37,788 bases of DNA from Nocardiopsis alkaliphila YIM 80379 (GTDB lineage: Bacteria > Actinomycetota > Actinomycetes > Streptosporangiales > Streptosporangiaceae), in contig NZ_ANBD01000011.1 of the NCBI RefSeq assembly GCF_000341005.1, positions 1,759-39,546 of the forward strand, written 5' to 3'. Shown in pieces: positions 24,338 through 31,945 of the stretch. Position 1 is the stretch's first letter, and each line of letters starts with the position of its first letter. A model generated the notes under the pieces. The model saw nothing but the letters and a program-made list of their open reading frames with translations, did no database searches and was not told the origin of the DNA. Made by a program: the position numbers and the translations under genes.

Positions 24338-25303
24338 TCAGGCCGAAGCCATGCCCAGGCGGGCCATCAGTTCGGCCTCGGTGATGATGTCGATGCGCTG
24401 GCCCTTGGCGATGTAGGTCTCGGCCTGCCTGTGCTTGGAGGTCTTGCCTCCGTGATCACTGGCACCCACCACCAACACGTCGGTCTTCTTGGTGACGTTC
24501 TTGGCCGGCCGGCCACCGGCTTCGGCGATGCGCTTCCACGCCTCGGGTTTGTCCATGGCGGCCAGGTCGCCCGACAGGCACACCGTGCGTTCGAACAAGG
24601 GGCCGGCGGGGTCGGCGTCGGGGGAGGGCTCGGGCAAGGGTGCCTGAGCCGCCCGCTGCCAGCGGCTGAAGCGGTCCTGGCCAGCCGGACTCGTCGGTGT
24701 CGAAGCGACCGGAACGGAGACCATCGAGGCCGAGAGCGCCTCGGAACGGTGCAAGGGCAAACGCGCGGCCCTGGCCAGGTCGGGCAGGGAGGTGGTGCCG
24801 TAGCCGCGCATGGCGGCGATCATGATGTGGGCGGCCGCCTCAGCGTCGGCGTCGGCTCGGTGATGCTGGGCGAGCCGATGCCCGATGTGCTCGCACACCG
24901 TGGGCAGACGATGGTCGGGCAATCGCCAGGTGCGTCGGGACAGAGCCAGGGTGCAGGCGTAGGACAGCTCGGGGAGGTCTTGGCCGGTATGGGCACAGGC
25001 CTGGCGCAGTGCCCCCATGTCGAAGGCGGCGTTGTGCGCCACCAGCGCTCCGCCCTGGGCGAAGTCCAACACCTGGGCGTGCACGGTCTCCCAGGTGGGT
25101 GCCCGGGTCACGTCGGCCGCGGTGATGCCGTGCACGGCGGTGTTGTGCCGGGAGAAGTAGGACACCGGCTCGGGCGGGCGGATCAGGGTACTGAAGCGCT
25201 CCACCACCCGTCCCTCACTCACCCGCACCAGACCCACGGCGCACACGCTGCCGCGGTCGGCGTTGGCGGTCTCGAAGTCGATCGCGGTCCAGGTGTGGGA
25301 CAC
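24338..25303 (-). CDS. DnaQ-like 3'-5' exonuclease fused to a BRCT domain
   Basis: A 321-aa protein from GTG 25303, chosen because AGGAAGGGG lies about nine bases upstream; the GTG at 25312 would have it too close. DEDDh exonuclease: TAIDFETANADR (motif I, D and E), HNAAFDMG (motif II), and HRADADAEAAAHI (motif III with His and Asp), within about residues 5-165. After a Ser/Pro-rich linker, the C-terminal 85 residues form a BRCT domain (ERTVCLSGDLAAM, KRIAEAGGRPAKNVTKKTDVLVVG). This architecture is common in actinobacteria, in which it is annotated as exonuclease or DNA polymerase III epsilon-like, with a role in DNA repair or end processing. It stands alone on the minus strand, independent of the sugar operon. 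Confidence 0.9.
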   Translation of the reverse strand: MSHTWTAIDFETANADRGSVCAVGLVRVSEGRVVERFSTLIRPPEPVSYFSRHNTAVHGITAADVTRAPTWETVHAQVLDFAQGGALVAHNAAFDMGALRQACAHTGQDLPELSYACTLALSRRTWRLPDHRLPTVCEHIGHRLAQHHRADADAEAAAHIMIAAMRGYGTTSLPDLARAARLPLHRSEALSASMVSVPVASTPTSPAGQDRFSRWQRAAQAPLPEPSPDADPAGPLFERTVCLSGDLAAMDKPEAWKRIAEAGGRPAKNVTKKTDVLVVGASDHGGKTSKHRQAETYIAKGQRIDIITEAELMARLGMASA

Positions 25304-25835
25304 CCCCGCCACCCCTTCCTACGCTGCCGGTAGCTCGCATCGAGCGTACCGGGACCTGGAGAGCAGGGTGGCCAGGGCGGTCGAACGCGCTCGTCCGCAT
25401 TCCTGGAGGGCGATCCCTTGGAGGAGCTCCCTGAGAGCAGGGTGCGGTCGAGGTGGATGTTGTGGGCCCTCCCACCCCACCACGCCCGAGCTCGACCCGG
25501 AGTCGGTAGCGCCCGCACGGCGTGCGCCGAGGTGCGACCTCCATGGGACTCCTTGAAAACCAGAGCCGCATCGACCCGTGCGACGGCGATGTCGGTCACG
25601 TGCGCGGGCGCGGGTCCCCGCACCCATCGGCCCGTCCATTCCAGTGCGGTGGCGGGTCCACCCCAGGACGACGCCTGGGGCGGCACCGAAGGTTCGGGAG
25701 CCGGGGTGCCGGTAGCAGGTCACGAACCGGTCGGTCGGGGAGGCGCGCGGAGGCTTCGATCAGGGTGGGAGCGCGGGGAACATCGTTGCCTCTTTCACGA
25801 GCACCGGGATGTGTGGATTCGCCCTGACCGTGGTA
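25304..25835. other. Divergent intergenic region, no supported gene
   Basis: About 530 bases between the exonuclease and the metal importer. Several frames of 90-150 codons cross it on both strands, but none has a ribosome site plus recognisable protein character, and they overlap each other. No hairpin terminator or operator stood out before the metal box at 25836. Confidence 0.55.
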
Positions 25836-25857
25836 AAAGTTAGGCGTGCCGAACTTT
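25834..25857 (+). promoter_or_regulatory. DtxR-family-like operator spanning the start codon of the metal importer
   Basis: At 25836-25857 the sequence is palindromic at 18 of 22 positions: AAAGTT, one base, GGC, two bases, GCC, one base, AACTTT. The core TTAGGC-GCCGAA is the kind of box bound by DtxR/MntR regulators. TAAAAG at 25834-25839 is a likely -10, which puts the transcript start at the GTG (25846) in the middle of the palindrome. Bound regulator would cover promoter and start codon together. Confidence 0.7.
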
Positions 25858-26787
25858 GAAGATCGGAAGCCCTTAAAAACCTGGTTGGTGGCGTTAGGTG
25901 CCGTTATGTCCACCCTAGTTTTCGGTGCCTGCACCACCTCGACCGGAACAACCGGCTCCGAGGAGCGCCCCCTGGTACTGACCACCTTCACCGTCCTGGC
26001 CGACATGACCGAGAACGTCGCCGCAGAGCGTGTCCGAGTCGTCTCCCTGACCCGACCCGGAGCCGAGATCCACGGCTACGAGCCCACCCCCGACGACCTG
26101 GTCCGCGGCCAGGACGCCGACCTGATCCTGGAGAACGGCCTGGGCCTGGAGGCATGGTTCACCCAGTTCACCGACCGCGTCGACGCCCCCACCACCGTCC
26201 TGTCCGAAGGCATCGAGACCATCCCCATCTCCTCGGGCGGCCATGAGGGAGAACCCAACCCCCATGCCTGGATGTCCCCCGACAACGCCCTGATCTACGT
26301 CGACAACATCCAGGCCGCCCTGACCGAACTCGCCCCCCAGGGCGCCCAGGACTTCGCCCGGGCCGCCGACGCCTACAAGGAACAGATCAACGAGGTCGCC
26401 GACTACCTGGACACCGAACTGGCCCGGGTCCCCGACGCCTCCCGGGCCCTGGTCACCTGCGAAGGCGCCTTCTCCTACCTGGCACGCGACGCCGATCTGA
26501 CCGAACGCTACCTGTGGCCGGTCAACGCCGAACGCGAGGGCACCCCCGGGCAGATCGCCGCCGTCACCGAGTTCGTCCGTGACAACGACGTACCCACCGT
26601 GTTCTGTGAGAGCACCGTCAACGACGGGGCCCAACAGGCGGTGGTCCGCGAAACCGGAGCACGCATGGGCCAGACCCTCTACGTCGACTCCCTCTCCGAA
26701 GCCGACGGTCCCGTCCCCACCTACCTGGACCTGCTCCGCCACGACGCCCAGGCCATCGTCGAAGGTCTGACCACCCACACCGGGTAA
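25846..26787 (+). CDS. Manganese-type ABC transporter solute-binding lipoprotein
   Basis: A 313-aa cluster A-I binding protein. The start is GTG 25846: the N-terminus MPNFEDRKPLKTWLVALGAV leads to a lipobox FGAC with C29, and no later start leaves a charged region. Metal ligands can be lined up with pneumococcal PsaA (H67, H139, E205, D280): here H76 (IHGYEPTP), H140 (PNPHAWMSP), E206 (TCEGAFS) and D281 (LYVDSLSEAD). A zinc binder would usually have a third His and a His-rich loop, which are absent, so Mn(II) (or Fe(II)) is favoured. There is no Shine-Dalgarno; the mRNA is probably leaderless. It is the first gene of a three-gene operon. Confidence 0.92.
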   Translation: MPNFEDRKPLKTWLVALGAVMSTLVFGACTTSTGTTGSEERPLVLTTFTVLADMTENVAAERVRVVSLTRPGAEIHGYEPTPDDLVRGQDADLILENGLGLEAWFTQFTDRVDAPTTVLSEGIETIPISSGGHEGEPNPHAWMSPDNALIYVDNIQAALTELAPQGAQDFARAADAYKEQINEVADYLDTELARVPDASRALVTCEGAFSYLARDADLTERYLWPVNAEREGTPGQIAAVTEFVRDNDVPTVFCESTVNDGAQQAVVRETGARMGQTLYVDSLSEADGPVPTYLDLLRHDAQAIVEGLTTHTG

Positions 26788-26798
26788 GGAGGAACACC

Positions 26799-27542
26799 GT
26801 GACAGCGGCCATCGAACTCAACGGGATCACCGTGCGCTATGGCGATGTCCTGGCCTTGGACGACGTGCACCTGTCCGTGGCCCCGGGCCGCGTCTGCGGA
26901 CTACTCGGCATGAACGGCTCCGGCAAGTCCACCCTGTTCAAGGCCCTCCTCGGCCTGGTCCCCACCGACCACGGCCGCATACGCATCCTGGGCAGGTCCA
27001 GCGCCACCGCCCGCCGCAAGGGCCTGCTCGGCTACGTCCCCCAGTCCGAACAGGTCGACTGGGCCTTTCCCGTCCAAGTCCACGACGTGGTCATGATGGG
27101 CCGCTACGCACACATGGGCCCCAGACGCCGACCTCGCGCGGCCGACCGCGAGGCCGTCGACCACGCCCTGCGACGCACCGGCCTGACCGAGCTGGCCGGC
27201 CGTCAGATCGGAGCCCTGTCCGGCGGCCAACGCAAACGCGCCTTCGTGGCCCGAGCCCTCGCCCAAGGCCCCGACGTGCTCCTCTTGGACGAACCCTTCA
27301 CCGGTGTGGACAAACGCTCCGAGAAGACCATCACCGAACTGCTGCTTCAACTACGCCTGGCCGGACACACCCTCTTGGTCTCCACCCATGACCTGGCCCA
27401 GGTGCCCACCCTGTGCGACGAGGCCGTACTCCTACAGAACCGCGTCATCGCCCATGGCCCACCCGAGCAGGTACTCGAACCGGACGTGCTGTTGGAGTCG
27501 TTCGGCATCAACCCCGACCAGGAGGAGACATGGACGCGCTGA
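26799..27542 (+). CDS. Metal ABC transporter ATP-binding protein
   Basis: A 247-aa ATPase starting at GTG 26799 with a strong AAGGAGGAA eight bases upstream, 11 bp after the binding-protein stop codon. Walker A is GMNGSGKST (37-45), Q-loop PQSEQVDWAFPV (81-92; the DW-FP is typical of Mn/Zn importers), the signature LSGGQRKR (140-147) and Walker B LLLDEP (161-166), followed by the D-loop and an H-loop STHDLAQV. All motifs are intact. It powers uptake with the neighbouring permease and binding protein. Confidence 0.95.
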   Translation: MTAAIELNGITVRYGDVLALDDVHLSVAPGRVCGLLGMNGSGKSTLFKALLGLVPTDHGRIRILGRSSATARRKGLLGYVPQSEQVDWAFPVQVHDVVMMGRYAHMGPRRRPRAADREAVDHALRRTGLTELAGRQIGALSGGQRKRAFVARALAQGPDVLLLDEPFTGVDKRSEKTITELLLQLRLAGHTLLVSTHDLAQVPTLCDEAVLLQNRVIAHGPPEQVLEPDVLLESFGINPDQEETWTR

Positions 27543-28429
27543 TCGCCCTGGGGGAGTGGTTCGCCGTCCCACTGCGCTTCGAGTTCGTCCAACGCGCCCT
27601 GGTGGTGAGCGTGGTCGCCGGAGTGGTGTGCGCCGTCCTATCCTGCTGGATGACCCTGGTGGGCTGGTCGCTCATGGGGGACGCCGTCTCCCACGCGGTC
27701 CTGCCCGGGGTGGTGCTGTCCTACGTGTTCGGACTGCCCTTCGCCTTGGGAGCCCTGGTCTTCGGCGCCGGATCGGTCGCACTGATCGGGGTGGTCAACC
27801 GCACCTCCCGGGTCAAGGAGGACGCGGTCATCGGCGTGGTCTTCACCGCCATGTTCGCCCTGGGCCTGGTCCTGATCTCGCGGGTACCCAGCCAGACCGA
27901 CCTGGGCCACATCCTGTTCGGCAACGTCTTGGGGGTCTCCGACGCAGACATCCTCCAAGTGTTGCTCCTGGCCGCCGTGGTGCTCGCGGTGACCTGGTAC
28001 AAACACCGTGACCTGACCATGTACGCCTTCGACCCGGTCCACGCCCACGCCATCGGCCTCAACCCACGCCTGCTGGAGACCCTGCTGCTGGGATTGCTCT
28101 CGGTGACCGTGGTGGTCGCGCTGCAGGCGGTGGGCATCATCTTGGTCGTGGCCATGGTGATCATCCCCGGAGCCACCGCCTACCTGCTCACCGACCGTTT
28201 CGAACGTATGCTGGTCATCTCCACCGGTGTGGCCGTGATGGCCGCCGTGGTGGGGGTTCTGGCCAGCTTCCACCTCAACGCCTCCACCGGCGGATGCATC
28301 GTGTTGGCCCAGGCCGGTGCTTTCACCTTGGCCTACCTGTTCTCTCCCCGCCAGGGCGTGCTGTTCAAAGGGCGCGCCGCCCGCACCCTGCGCACCCGCC
28401 TCGTCCGGCACCCCGACCACACGCGGTGA
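27530..28429 (+). CDS. Metal ABC transporter permease
   Basis: A 299-aa ABC-3 family permease, ATG 27530, with GGAGGAGAC upstream and a 13-bp overlap with the ATPase gene. It has about eight hydrophobic segments. The family signature DAVSHAVLPGVVLSY follows TM2 and the cytoplasmic coupling region is AFDPVHAHAIGLNPRLLETLL. GIILVVAMVIIPGATAYLL is another conserved helix. The product makes the channel for Mn(II)-type uptake with the two preceding genes. A long perfect hairpin terminator follows at 28602. Confidence 0.95.
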   Translation: MDALIALGEWFAVPLRFEFVQRALVVSVVAGVVCAVLSCWMTLVGWSLMGDAVSHAVLPGVVLSYVFGLPFALGALVFGAGSVALIGVVNRTSRVKEDAVIGVVFTAMFALGLVLISRVPSQTDLGHILFGNVLGVSDADILQVLLLAAVVLAVTWYKHRDLTMYAFDPVHAHAIGLNPRLLETLLLGLLSVTVVVALQAVGIILVVAMVIIPGATAYLLTDRFERMLVISTGVAVMAAVVGVLASFHLNASTGGCIVLAQAGAFTLAYLFSPRQGVLFKGRAARTLRTRLVRHPDHTR

Positions 28430-28601
28430 ACGAGCCGTTCACAACCCGTTGACAACGCCTCGAAGCGACACATGCTCCGAGCATGGGCACCGTGCCCCCC
28501 TACCCGACCCCGCACGGGCCCGACGAAAGCGCGCCCACCAGGCCCTGTCCCACCTCAACGAGCGCCTACGGTCACGCACCGAGGACCAGCACCCCTGAGA
28601 C

Positions 28602-28643
28602 ACCTCGAAGGTCCTCGCCCAGGTGGGCGAGGACCTTCGAGGT
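28602..28643. terminator. Long perfect palindromic terminator (42 nt)
   Basis: Two 20-base arms (28602-28621 and 28624-28643) are exactly complementary with only GG between them. It lies between the rightward permease gene and the leftward thioesterase gene and would stop transcription from both sides. Perfect stems this long are uncommon and tend to block polymerase firmly. Confidence 0.8.
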
Positions 28644-28659
28644 CGGTCTCGAACGGTCT

Positions 28660-29469
28660 TCAGACCAACATCGCCAACTGGCGGGCCTGGGCGACCAGGA
28701 CGCCCTGGCTGTCCCAGATCTCCATGTCCTCCTCGTGTAGGCCGTGGGAAACGTGCTTGGTGAAGACCCGGCAGGCCAGCCAGCCGGGAGCGGGCCGGGC
28801 ACGAACGTGGGTGGTCAACTCCACGGTGACGGTGGCGAACTCACCGATCTCCAGCACCGCGGGCACCGCGAAGTCGACCATGGCCGGCAGGGAGTGCACG
28901 TCGGCTTCACGACCGTCGGCGAAACGCATCCAGAACTCGACGTGGGGAGGACCGTCCTTCCTGCCCTCCAACCACCCGGGGCGTTCGGGGTAGCGGTAGT
29001 CGATACGGCGGGCGATGGTCACGCCCTCGACCTCACCCGAGAACTCGGCCAAAACCGGACAGTCCTGGGGATCGGGCATCTGCGGGGCTTGCTCAAGGTG
29101 CAGTTCACGGCCTTGCACACTCAGATCACCGTAGGTGGCGGTGGCGCGCACGACCTCCTTGCCCGCTTGCTCGACCACGACGGAACCGGTGGCGGTTCGA
29201 CGCCCCTCACGGATGGTCTCGGTGCGCAGGGTGGCCGGTCCGGGAACGGCGGGGCGCAGGTAGAAGGCGGAGACCACCAACGGATCGGGCTGGGAGAGGG
29301 TCTGTCCCAGGGCGTTGAGGGCCGCACCCAAGACGTATCCGCCGTTGGGGTGAGTGGTGAAGGTGGTCCACCCATCGGTGAAGGTCGCGGTGAACTCGCC
29401 GTCGGCGTGTTTGTCGACCCGGGTGTCGCGATCGAACTCATAGCCTTCGGTGGGGTGGTCTTGGCTCAT
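28660..29469 (-). CDS. Acyl-CoA thioesterase II family (TesB-like double hotdog)
   Basis: A 269-aa protein with two hotdog halves. The N-terminal half has DGWTTFTTHPNGGYVLGAALNAL, the long helix around which the fold wraps, and AFYLRPAVPGPATLRTETIREGRRTATGSVVVEQ. The C-terminal half has LPAMVDFAVPAVLEIGEFATVTVELTTHVRARP and HGLHEEDMEIWDSQGVLVAQARQL. Family knowledge: these hydrolyse acyl-CoA thioesters; the active-site Asp/Gln/Thr of TesB is partly recognisable (D in MVDFA, Q in VAQARQ). Some close relatives are only thioesterase-like. It starts right behind a promoter and appears leaderless. Confidence 0.85.
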   Translation of the reverse strand: MSQDHPTEGYEFDRDTRVDKHADGEFTATFTDGWTTFTTHPNGGYVLGAALNALGQTLSQPDPLVVSAFYLRPAVPGPATLRTETIREGRRTATGSVVVEQAGKEVVRATATYGDLSVQGRELHLEQAPQMPDPQDCPVLAEFSGEVEGVTIARRIDYRYPERPGWLEGRKDGPPHVEFWMRFADGREADVHSLPAMVDFAVPAVLEIGEFATVTVELTTHVRARPAPGWLACRVFTKHVSHGLHEEDMEIWDSQGVLVAQARQLAMLV

Positions 29470-29475
29470 ACACCT

Positions 29476-29504
29476 ATGTTACCGACGGGTAGGGCACGTG
29501 ACCA
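29476..29504 (-). promoter_or_regulatory. Promoter of the thioesterase gene, leaderless type
   Basis: On the minus strand TGGTCA (29504-29499), 17 bp, TAACAT (29481-29476). The predicted transcript begins at or next to the ATG at 29469. Confidence 0.5.
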
Positions 29505-29621
29505 CATCCAGCCCGAAGCTGATGCGGACCGGCGGGTTCGGCCCCTCGAGCACCTACCCCTTCCCCTCCGGCCCACCGTGGTCGAGGGCTGACCCGAACC
29601 CGACCTCGACCACCTGCGCCC

Positions 29622-30170
29622 TCACTCCGACGATGCGCTGCCCGGATAAGTGACGCTCAGGTCCTCCTGGAGGACGGCGCCCTCGCTCAGCCGCGCGAGA
29701 TCGGTGCGGCCGGGCCCCAGGATGTGGACCACCTTCTCGCGATGAGCCAAGAGATGGTCGGCGATGATGCGTCGATGACACCTCCACCACACCGCCTCCG
29801 CGCACATCACCGCGACCCGGTGTTGCTCACCCCACCGACGCAACTCCCTCAGCGCCCAAGAGAACTCCTCGGAGAGCGCGTGGTCGGCGTAGTTGTGGAA
29901 ACCACGGTTCTTCCACCAGGCGTTGACCTCCAAGGGCACCTCCGCACTGACCGGTCGACGCCCGGTCAGCCCTTGGGCACGCCGGAACCCGACCCCGACC
30001 TCGGCCAAGGCCGGGCGGAGCACCTCCTGGTCGAACCACGGATACCTCGACGAACCCGCCAGTCTTCGAACATCGACGACCATCTCGACGCCGTTGTCGA
30101 TGAGCAGGTCGGTGAACTCCACCAACGTGCGATTGGAGTGCCCCACCGTGAAGAAGACCTCGTGCCTCAC
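29622..30170 (-). CDS. DUF488 family protein
   Basis: A 182-aa protein with the DUF488 marks: FFTVGHSNRTLVEFTDLL at the N-terminus, VDVRRLAGSSRYPWFDQE, and VAVMCAEAVWWRCHRRIIADHLL near residues 115-140, where Cys, Glu and the CHR triad form a probable active or metal site. The biochemical function of DUF488 is not known to me; the Cys-containing loop suggests hydrolase or phosphatase-like chemistry. It overlaps the upstream DUF2945 gene (ATGA), so the two are coupled and should work together or at least in equal amounts. Confidence 0.85.
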   Translation of the reverse strand: MRHEVFFTVGHSNRTLVEFTDLLIDNGVEMVVDVRRLAGSSRYPWFDQEVLRPALAEVGVGFRRAQGLTGRRPVSAEVPLEVNAWWKNRGFHNYADHALSEEFSWALRELRRWGEQHRVAVMCAEAVWWRCHRRIIADHLLAHREKVVHILGPGRTDLARLSEGAVLQEDLSVTYPGSASSE

Positions 30171-30385
30171 CCCTCATCGAAAGGCCGCAGAGCACTCTCC
30201 TTGTGCGCGGCCACGTGGTCGGTCTTGTCGCTCTTGATCTCGTACTGGGGTTCATCGACACAGGCCCGACGGGTGTGCCCCTTGTAGTCGAAGTCCTCGG
30301 TGTGCACCTTGATGATCCTGCCCGAGACCCGACCCGCCTCCGAGTTCCAGGACACATGATCACCAACGGCGAAACGATGCGACAT
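30167..30385 (-). CDS. DUF2945 / HVA1 TUDOR-like small protein
   Basis: A 72-aa protein from ATG 30385 (GAGGGAG upstream; the longer frame has no site). It reads like the hypervirulence-associated HVA1/DUF2945 family: FAVGDHVSWNSEAGRVSGRIIKVHT then a conserved KGHTRRACVDEPQYEIKSDK and HVAAHKESALRPF. The fold is a small Tudor/SH3-like barrel. The role is unknown; in bacteria these genes often sit beside DUF488, as here with a 4-bp overlap. Confidence 0.88.
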   Translation of the reverse strand: MSHRFAVGDHVSWNSEAGRVSGRIIKVHTEDFDYKGHTRRACVDEPQYEIKSDKTDHVAAHKESALRPFDEG

Positions 30386-30612
30386 CCCCACTCCCTCGGT
30401 CCACTTCACCAAAGCCCCCGCTCGGGCGCACGCCTTGCGCCACAAGCCCTACCCGCTCGCAGGGAGTTCTCTCCCCCAGCGGGGCCATCGACCCCTTTTC
30501 TCCTGCGGGCGCTGAACCGAACACACCACAGTGCCCGCGCACAGGCGGCCGGAACCCCACCACCGCCGATAACGTCGAACGACGGTAGAACACACCACAA
30601 GGGGAGAGGTCC

Positions 30613-30768
30613 TTGAACGCGAAACACGACCAAAGCATGAACCTGGGGCTGGGAGTGGGCCTTGGCCTCGTCTTCGGGCTCCTCTTCGACAACCTGGCCA
30701 TGGGCCTGGCCTTCGGCGTGCTCTTGGCACTGCTCCTCGACGCCCACCAAGCCAAGAAAACGCGCTGA
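30613..30768 (+). CDS. Small glycine-zipper membrane protein (51 aa)
   Basis: A short gene starting TTG at 30613 behind GGGGAGAGG with a 4-nt spacing; the ATG at 30637 is a weaker alternative. It encodes a hydrophilic eight-residue start, then LGLGVGLGLVFGLLFDNLA and MGLAFGVLLALLLD, two short hydrophobic runs with G-x-G-x-G repeats and a DNLA turn, ending in a basic HQAKKTR tail. This pattern, with small residues every other position, recurs in unannotated actinobacterial peptides. It is probably an inner-membrane protein that oligomerises. Function unknown. It is divergent from the DUF2945 gene and convergent with the GNAT gene, 12 bp away. Confidence 0.65.
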   Translation: MNAKHDQSMNLGLGVGLGLVFGLLFDNLAMGLAFGVLLALLLDAHQAKKTR

Positions 30769-30780
30769 CCGCCCCCTCGC

Positions 30781-31770
30781 TCAGCCCAGGGTCTCCTCCA
30801 CCAACAACCGCTCGCCCACCCGCTCGTAGAGCAAGCATCGATTCACCGCCAGCATCGCCGCGTTCTCCACATTGATGGTCGCCGCCAAAGCCCGCACGTG
30901 CGGAAACAGGTCGTGTATCCGCAACGCCTGAGTGGCCTTGCTCCTGATGGCCAACCCCTTACGCCGATGCCTTGGCATCACCGCGGTGTCGTGCTGATCG
31001 GCCACCGAACCGCCGGCCACCGTGGCCACGGTGGCGGCCACCACCTCCTCAGAAGTGCTCTCCAAGGCCGCCCCCACCACCAATCGAGACCCGTCCTCGG
31101 TGATCTGGCGCTCCCACTCACGTACCTGCGCCACACCCCAGGCCCGCGGCACCATCTGCAACACCGCTCCGGGCGCGTCCAACAGGTGCGCCATCACCCG
31201 ACCAAAGGAACCCACCCGTTCCTCGGGCGCGGGCCCCTCCCAGTGAGTGAGCCGATAACCCCGTGCGGGGGTGGCCGCCAGACTCCAACACCGCCGCAGG
31301 GTGGGCTCGTCCAAATACTGCTTTTGCAACTCCAACCGCAACAGGGTGCGCAGATAGGGACTCGTGCGCGCGAAAGACTCACCCGGACCCCCTGCCGGCA
31401 CGGTGCTCTGCAACCGATCCATGCCCAAGCTCCGAGCCCGACGAACCACGCTCTCCCGCAACCCACGCCCCACACCCTGACGCCGCGCCTGCGGCACCAC
31501 GAACAAACGCAAGAACCCGATACCCGCGTCGTGGGGACGCCCACGCAGTTCGGCCACCCCCACCACCGGCTCACCCCGGGCCACCCGAGCCGCCCACCTC
31601 CAGGCCCGCCCCGCACGCCCGCTACGCAATCGCGTCGCCAACTCCTCGGCCACGGGCCCACCACCCGACGACTCGCTGTGCCCGGCGACGTAGATCACAC
31701 TCCAAGCGTCCACGTCGACCGGGTCGGCCACGAGGGGATCGAAGGGCTCCACAACAGGGCTCACACCCAC
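30781..31770 (-). CDS. Tandem-GNAT acetyltransferase family protein
   Basis: A 329-aa protein with two GNAT-like halves. The first has FLRLFVVPQARRQGVGRGL (about 87-105), the acetyl-CoA pyrophosphate loop with QxxGxG/A. The second has DQHDTAVMPRHRRKGLAIRSK (about 258-278), a second such loop, followed by NVENAAMLAVNRCLLY, the usual beta-5/alpha-4 end. Actinobacterial members of this type acetylate small molecules (some act on drugs or peptides), but the substrate is unknown. The start at GTG 31770 lacks a clear ribosome site; GTG 31764 is also possible. Confidence 0.8.
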   Translation of the reverse strand: MGVSPVVEPFDPLVADPVDVDAWSVIYVAGHSESSGGGPVAEELATRLRSGRAGRAWRWAARVARGEPVVGVAELRGRPHDAGIGFLRLFVVPQARRQGVGRGLRESVVRRARSLGMDRLQSTVPAGGPGESFARTSPYLRTLLRLELQKQYLDEPTLRRCWSLAATPARGYRLTHWEGPAPEERVGSFGRVMAHLLDAPGAVLQMVPRAWGVAQVREWERQITEDGSRLVVGAALESTSEEVVAATVATVAGGSVADQHDTAVMPRHRRKGLAIRSKATQALRIHDLFPHVRALAATINVENAAMLAVNRCLLYERVGERLLVEETLG

Positions 31771-31862
31771 ACCGTTTCACAACGAACCCCGACCTGTCCC
31801 CTCCCACATGGGGCGCGTTCTCACCACCGCCCCACCCACAAAGTGAACCCACCGTTCCTTGC

Positions 31863-31879
31863 GTGTCACGAACCGACAC
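31863..31879. promoter_or_regulatory. Candidate operator in the narK / GNAT divergent region
   Basis: GTGTC, seven bases, GACAC. The 175-bp region between the two divergent genes also has TACCGT (31901-31906), a possible -10 for narK. It could bind a nitrogen or nitrate regulator, but the site does not clearly match the GlnR box. Confidence 0.3.
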
Positions 31880-31945
31880 ATTCCGGCAACGACCGCTCCC
31901 TACCGTCGAAAAGGCCAACACCCCTTTGAGTAGGAAGGCCTGGTC

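Noticed and set aside
25319-25843. Overlapping frames of 90-150 codons between the exonuclease and the metal importer
   Set aside because: They exist on both strands at once, as is normal for GC-rich noncoding DNA, and none has a recognisable start or family.
28317-28598. Short Arg-rich frame ending before the terminator at 28602
   Set aside because: Its last 40 residues look protein-like, but most of the frame overlaps the permease out of frame and no start codon with a ribosome site was found.
31850-31910. GlnR/NnaR box upstream of narK
   Set aside because: One GTCAC half matches, but the expected partner half at the right spacing does not; only the small inverted repeat was kept, at low confidence.
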